Assembly: GCF_030286045.1 (NCBI RefSeq)
Contig: NZ_CP127390.1
Span: 3,117,482-3,181,481 of the forward strand
Direction of reading: 5' to 3'
DNA: 64,000 bases
Source: Propionimicrobium sp. PCR01-08-3
GTDB lineage: Bacteria; Actinomycetota; Actinomycetes; Propionibacteriales; Propionibacteriaceae
Part shown: positions 62,111 to 64,000 of the stretch, piece by piece
Numbering within the stretch: the stretch's first letter is position 1
Layout: each line of letters begins with the position of its first letter
Program-made: the position numbers and the translations under genes
The notes under the pieces: generated by a model
Told to the model about the DNA's origin: nothing
Database searches by the model: none
Seen by the model: the letters and a program-made list of their open reading frames with translations, nothing else

Positions 62111-62518
62111 TTATGGAGCGATCAGTCTGACCGTTGGAAAATAGGTCGAGTAGCGCCCATGATCGCGTGTGAGTAGCCGGTATCCGGTAACCGCGGCGTG
62201 AGCCCCGATGTAAAAGTCCGGAAGCAGGCTCGTTCGCGTGCCCCCGAGACGCCGATACTTGAGGAAAGCTTTGCCTGCGAGAAATCCTGCTGGCCAAGGA
62301 AGAGCTTCTCGGGCGAAATAGCTCGCAGGCAGTGCATCCTCAAGTTCTTCAATCGTGTCAAAGCCGACCGAGACCTCTGCGTAGATGATTTGGTTGATGC
62401 AGACGAGACCGCGATTTGCCGCATCCCGCAAAGCGGCGCCCGACCAGGCTGACCAATCAGGATCTTCGGTGAAGATGTCGAGCAGTACATTCGAGTCGAC
62501 CAAGGTCACGTCACTCAT
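62111..62518 (-). CDS. vapC: VapC-like PIN-domain ribonuclease toxin
   Basis: 135 residues with PIN-domain acidic residues: D8 in LVDSNVLLDIF, Glu in IIYAEVSVGF, Asp in LLPDFYIGAHAAVTGYRLLTRDHGRY (two aspartates). VapC toxins cut RNA, often tRNA, when not bound by their antitoxin. The start ATG overlaps the vapB stop by eight bases (ATGAGTGA), the classic antitoxin-first order. Located beside tRNA genes. Confidence 0.92.
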   Translation of the reverse strand: MSDVTLVDSNVLLDIFTEDPDWSAWSGAALRDAANRGLVCINQIIYAEVSVGFDTIEELEDALPASYFAREALPWPAGFLAGKAFLKYRRLGGTRTSLLPDFYIGAHAAVTGYRLLTRDHGRYSTYFPTVRLIAP

Positions 62519-62738
62519 CGCGTAACAGTGCCATCAGTTCGTCTGTGGACAGCTTCGTGGTGGCGCGCCCGCGCATCTGTTCGATCAACCGGTCTCCACG
62601 GCCAAGCTCAGGTGCGGTACGGACGATGCGCAGCGTGCTGCCGTCCGCTATGACCTGAACCTCATCGCCCTCAAAGAAGCCGTATTGGTGCCGAAGGGAG
62701 GCGGGAATCGTCACCTGGCCCTTGCTGTTGAGTTTCAT
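62511..62738 (-). CDS. vapB: VapB-like AbrB-type antitoxin
   Basis: 75 residues from the ATG at 62738; the frame continues upstream to 62834 but passes the promoter. The N-terminal swapped-hairpin (MKLNSKGQVTIPASLRHQYGFFEGDEVQVIADGSTLRIVR) is an AbrB/MazE-like DNA-binding fold; the C-terminal part (RGRATTKLSTDELMALLRDE) should wrap the toxin. An AT-rich inverted repeat lies 18 bases upstream. Confidence 0.9.
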   Translation of the reverse strand: MKLNSKGQVTIPASLRHQYGFFEGDEVQVIADGSTLRIVRTAPELGRGDRLIEQMRGRATTKLSTDELMALLRDE

Positions 62739-62755
62739 GCCAATCCCCCTACTAC

Positions 62756-62771
62756 GTAATAAAAATATTAC
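62756..62771. promoter_or_regulatory. AT-rich inverted repeat, probable vapBC operator/promoter
   Basis: GTAATA-aaaa-TATTAC is a perfect inverted repeat in an AT-rich patch directly upstream of vapB. It likely contains the -10 region and the VapBC binding site (inference). Confidence 0.6.
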
Positions 62772-63043
62772 ATCAGGAAGCGAGTGTGAACTTGCACGGT
62801 GTGAGAGAGATGTTGCCAGCGGTTGGACGATCACTGCGGCGCCGCGGCTTGGTCCGTCGTGGTGCTCGAGTATGGAGGTCGGCGAGCCCTGAACCGCTGG
62901 TGACGGTCCGAGCGGCCCGTCACCGGGACTCGTTGGACGCCGAGGTTCGGCAAGGCGAGCAACCGATGTTTTGGGGGTTGGGGTGGCACTGCGCTAAAGT
63001 GGTCAATCGCGCGAGCTAGCGGCTCGCGTCCAAAAGAGAATAG
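62772..63043. other. gap between vapBC and tRNA-Arg
   Basis: No supported gene. A 77-codon plus-strand frame at 62786-63019 has no recognisable features and is not called. Confidence 0.4.
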
Positions 63044-63116
63044 GCGCCTGTAGCTTAACGGATAGAGCATCTGACTACGGATCAGAAGGTTGGGGGTTCG
63101 AATCCCTCCAGGCGCG
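63044..63116 (+). tRNA. tRNA-Arg (anticodon ACG)
   Basis: The acceptor arms GCGCCTG and CAGGCGC pair; anticodon stem-loop TCTGA-CTACGGA-TCAGA with ACG (A34 edited to inosine in bacteria); T-arm TGGGG-GTTCGAA-TCCCT-type. 73 bases, no encoded CCA. Confidence 0.95.
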
Positions 63117-63123
63117 CGGAGTG

Positions 63124-63154
63124 AAGGTCCCGAGACATGAGTCTCGGGACCTTT
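63124..63154 (+). terminator. intrinsic terminator of tRNA-Arg
   Basis: GGTCCCGAGAC-atga-GTCTCGGGACC is a perfect 11-pair stem flanked by AA/TT and followed by TTTGT, eight bases after the tRNA. Confidence 0.85.
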
Positions 63155-63321
63155 GTCGTGGTGGCGGACGGTACGTCTCGCTATCCGGCACCGGCTCGAC
63201 GCGGCCTCGGAGCGGCGCCTCTCCTGTGGGCGCAGCCAGGCAGGCCGGCGGGGAGCCCCTAAACTCGGGATGACCACAGCAGCATTTGGGCGCAACGCAG
63301 TGCGTCCCACGAAGGACCTTG

Positions 63322-64000
63322 ATGACGAACACACCCGATATCAACCTCCGATCCGTCGAACCGGATTGGAACGATCGCTTCGCCCGCGTCCAGCGGCGGA
63401 CGATGGGTGTGCTGGTGGTAACGCAGATCGTCGGGACGGTCGGGACGGGAGTGGCGCCGTCCATCGGCGTGCTGCTCGCCTCAGACGTGCTGCACAACGA
63501 GACCTGGGCGGGTCTGGCCCGCACCACCGCCACTTTGGGGGCCGCGCTGCTCGGCCTGCCGCTCGGCAACCTCGCTGCCCGGAGGGGCCGCCGCTTTTCG
63601 CTCGCGACCGGTTGGTGGCTGGCCGCGGCAGGTGCCGCGATCCTCGTCCCGGCCGCGCAGCTGAAACTGGTCGTCCCGCTGTTCCTCGGTTTGCTGCTCA
63701 TCGGATCCGGGTCGGCGGTGGCGTTGCAATCGCGATTCGCGGCAACCGACCTGGCAAACCCCGGGCACAAAGCACGAGCGCTGGCGCTGATCGTCTGGGT
63801 GGGCACCCTCGGCTCGGTGATCGGGCCGAATCTCGGTGCGCCCGGCACCCTCGTCGGCGACGCCACCGGGCTGTCGGTGTACGCAGGAGCCTTCCTCATC
63901 GCTGCCATCTGCCTCGGCATCGCGGGAACGGTGGTCTTCGTGCTGCTGCGTCCGGACCCCTTGCTGCTGCTCACCGAGTCGGGCCTGGCGGACGCGTCCA
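63322..64000 (+). CDS. MFS transporter, N-terminal part (cut by window edge)
   Basis: Starts ATG at 63322 with GAAGGA six bases upstream and stays open to the end (226 residues). About six hydrophobic segments are seen: MGVLVVTQIVGTVGTGVAPSIGVLLAS, TTATLGAALLGLPLGNLAARRGRRFSLATGW (the loop 2-3 R-x-G-R-R motif of MFS carriers), LVVPLFLGLLLIGSGSAVAL, ALIVWVGTLGSVIGPNLGAPG and AFLIAAICLGIAGTVVFVLLR. Substrate cannot be judged. The C-terminal half is outside the window. Confidence 0.85.
   Translation, partial: MTNTPDINLRSVEPDWNDRFARVQRRTMGVLVVTQIVGTVGTGVAPSIGVLLASDVLHNETWAGLARTTATLGAALLGLPLGNLAARRGRRFSLATGWWLAAAGAAILVPAAQLKLVVPLFLGLLLIGSGSAVALQSRFAATDLANPGHKARALALIVWVGTLGSVIGPNLGAPGTLVGDATGLSVYAGAFLIAAICLGIAGTVVFVLLRPDPLLLLTESGLADAS

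Noticed and set aside
62831-63974. Minus-strand frames containing GGIRTPNLLIRSQMLYPLSY and similar
   Set aside because: This is the familiar false translation of the antisense of tRNA-Arg; the real features are the tRNA, its terminator and the plus-strand MFS gene.

Overview
The window looks like a chromosomal piece of a high-GC Gram-positive bacterium (Actinomycetota), most probably Propionibacteriaceae or a near relative that can ferment. The pointers are a WhiB-family protein, a two-domain E1 alpha/beta plus E2 2-oxoacid dehydrogenase, an LCP cell-wall protein with a long charged cytosolic arm, frequent GTG starts and GTGA/ATGA gene overlaps, and an IdeR/DtxR-like iron box. The family placement is inference; nothing in the window proves a genus.

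Layout. 1-5.9 kb: end of a two-component system (sensor kinase cut by the left edge), a class-I-glutamine-amidotransferase-like S51 peptidase, a low-molecular-weight tyrosine phosphatase, a serine hydrolase divergent from a PadR regulator, then argF behind a 39-bp direct repeat. 5.9-6.5 kb: a gene-free stretch packed with palindromic repeats. 6.5-10.5 kb: E1 alpha, E1 beta and E2 of a pyruvate or branched-chain 2-oxoacid dehydrogenase, with no E3. 10.9-28.0 kb: the main feature, an amino-acid fermentation island. Alanine racemase and a tandem Lrp/AsnC regulator precede a structured leader with an attenuator, followed by ord-ortA-ortB-oraS-oraE-mutL-like-orr, alanine dehydrogenase, an amino-acid permease, an ATP-grasp ligase and bifunctional AdhE. 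28-31 kb: EcsC-like protein, citrate synthase, Aat. 31.3-36.3 kb: FadR-type regulator, tetronate kinase, tetronate dehydrogenase and GntP-type permease. 36.6-41.3 kb: Fpg/Nei glycosylase, prephenate dehydratase, diacylglycerol-kinase-like protein, seryl-tRNA synthetase. 41.7-51.6 kb: an iron-uptake operon (FTR1, P19-like lipoprotein, DUF2318 Fe-S membrane protein, two FtsX-like permeases, ATPase, FMN-binding lipoprotein, ApbE) and a PepSY lipoprotein. 51.7-64 kb: WhiB-HTH fusion, sirtuin, hydroxyacid dehydrogenase, argG, quinone oxidoreductase, tRNA-Ser(UGA), LCP protein, tRNA-Ser(GCU) with structured tandem repeats after it, vapBC, tRNA-Arg(ACG) and the start of an MFS transporter.

How the main system works (pathway steps are established for clostridia; the grouping is read from this sequence; the flow is inferred). 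Orr makes D-ornithine. OraS/OraE (PLP plus adenosylcobalamin), kept active by the MutL-like ATPase, make 2,4-diaminopentanoate. Ord deaminates it oxidatively and OrtAB cleaves the product with CoA to acetyl-CoA and D-alanine. Alr and Ald could then carry alanine to pyruvate, and AdhE could spend the NADH on reducing acetyl-CoA to ethanol. The cobalamin requirement fits a candidate cobalamin-type leader in front of ord. The best candidates for something undescribed are this actinobacterial ornithine-fermentation island with its alanine-disposal genes, ATP-grasp enzyme and leader, and a family of dispersed structured repeats (6.2 kb and 61.8 kb) whose stems appear to covary.
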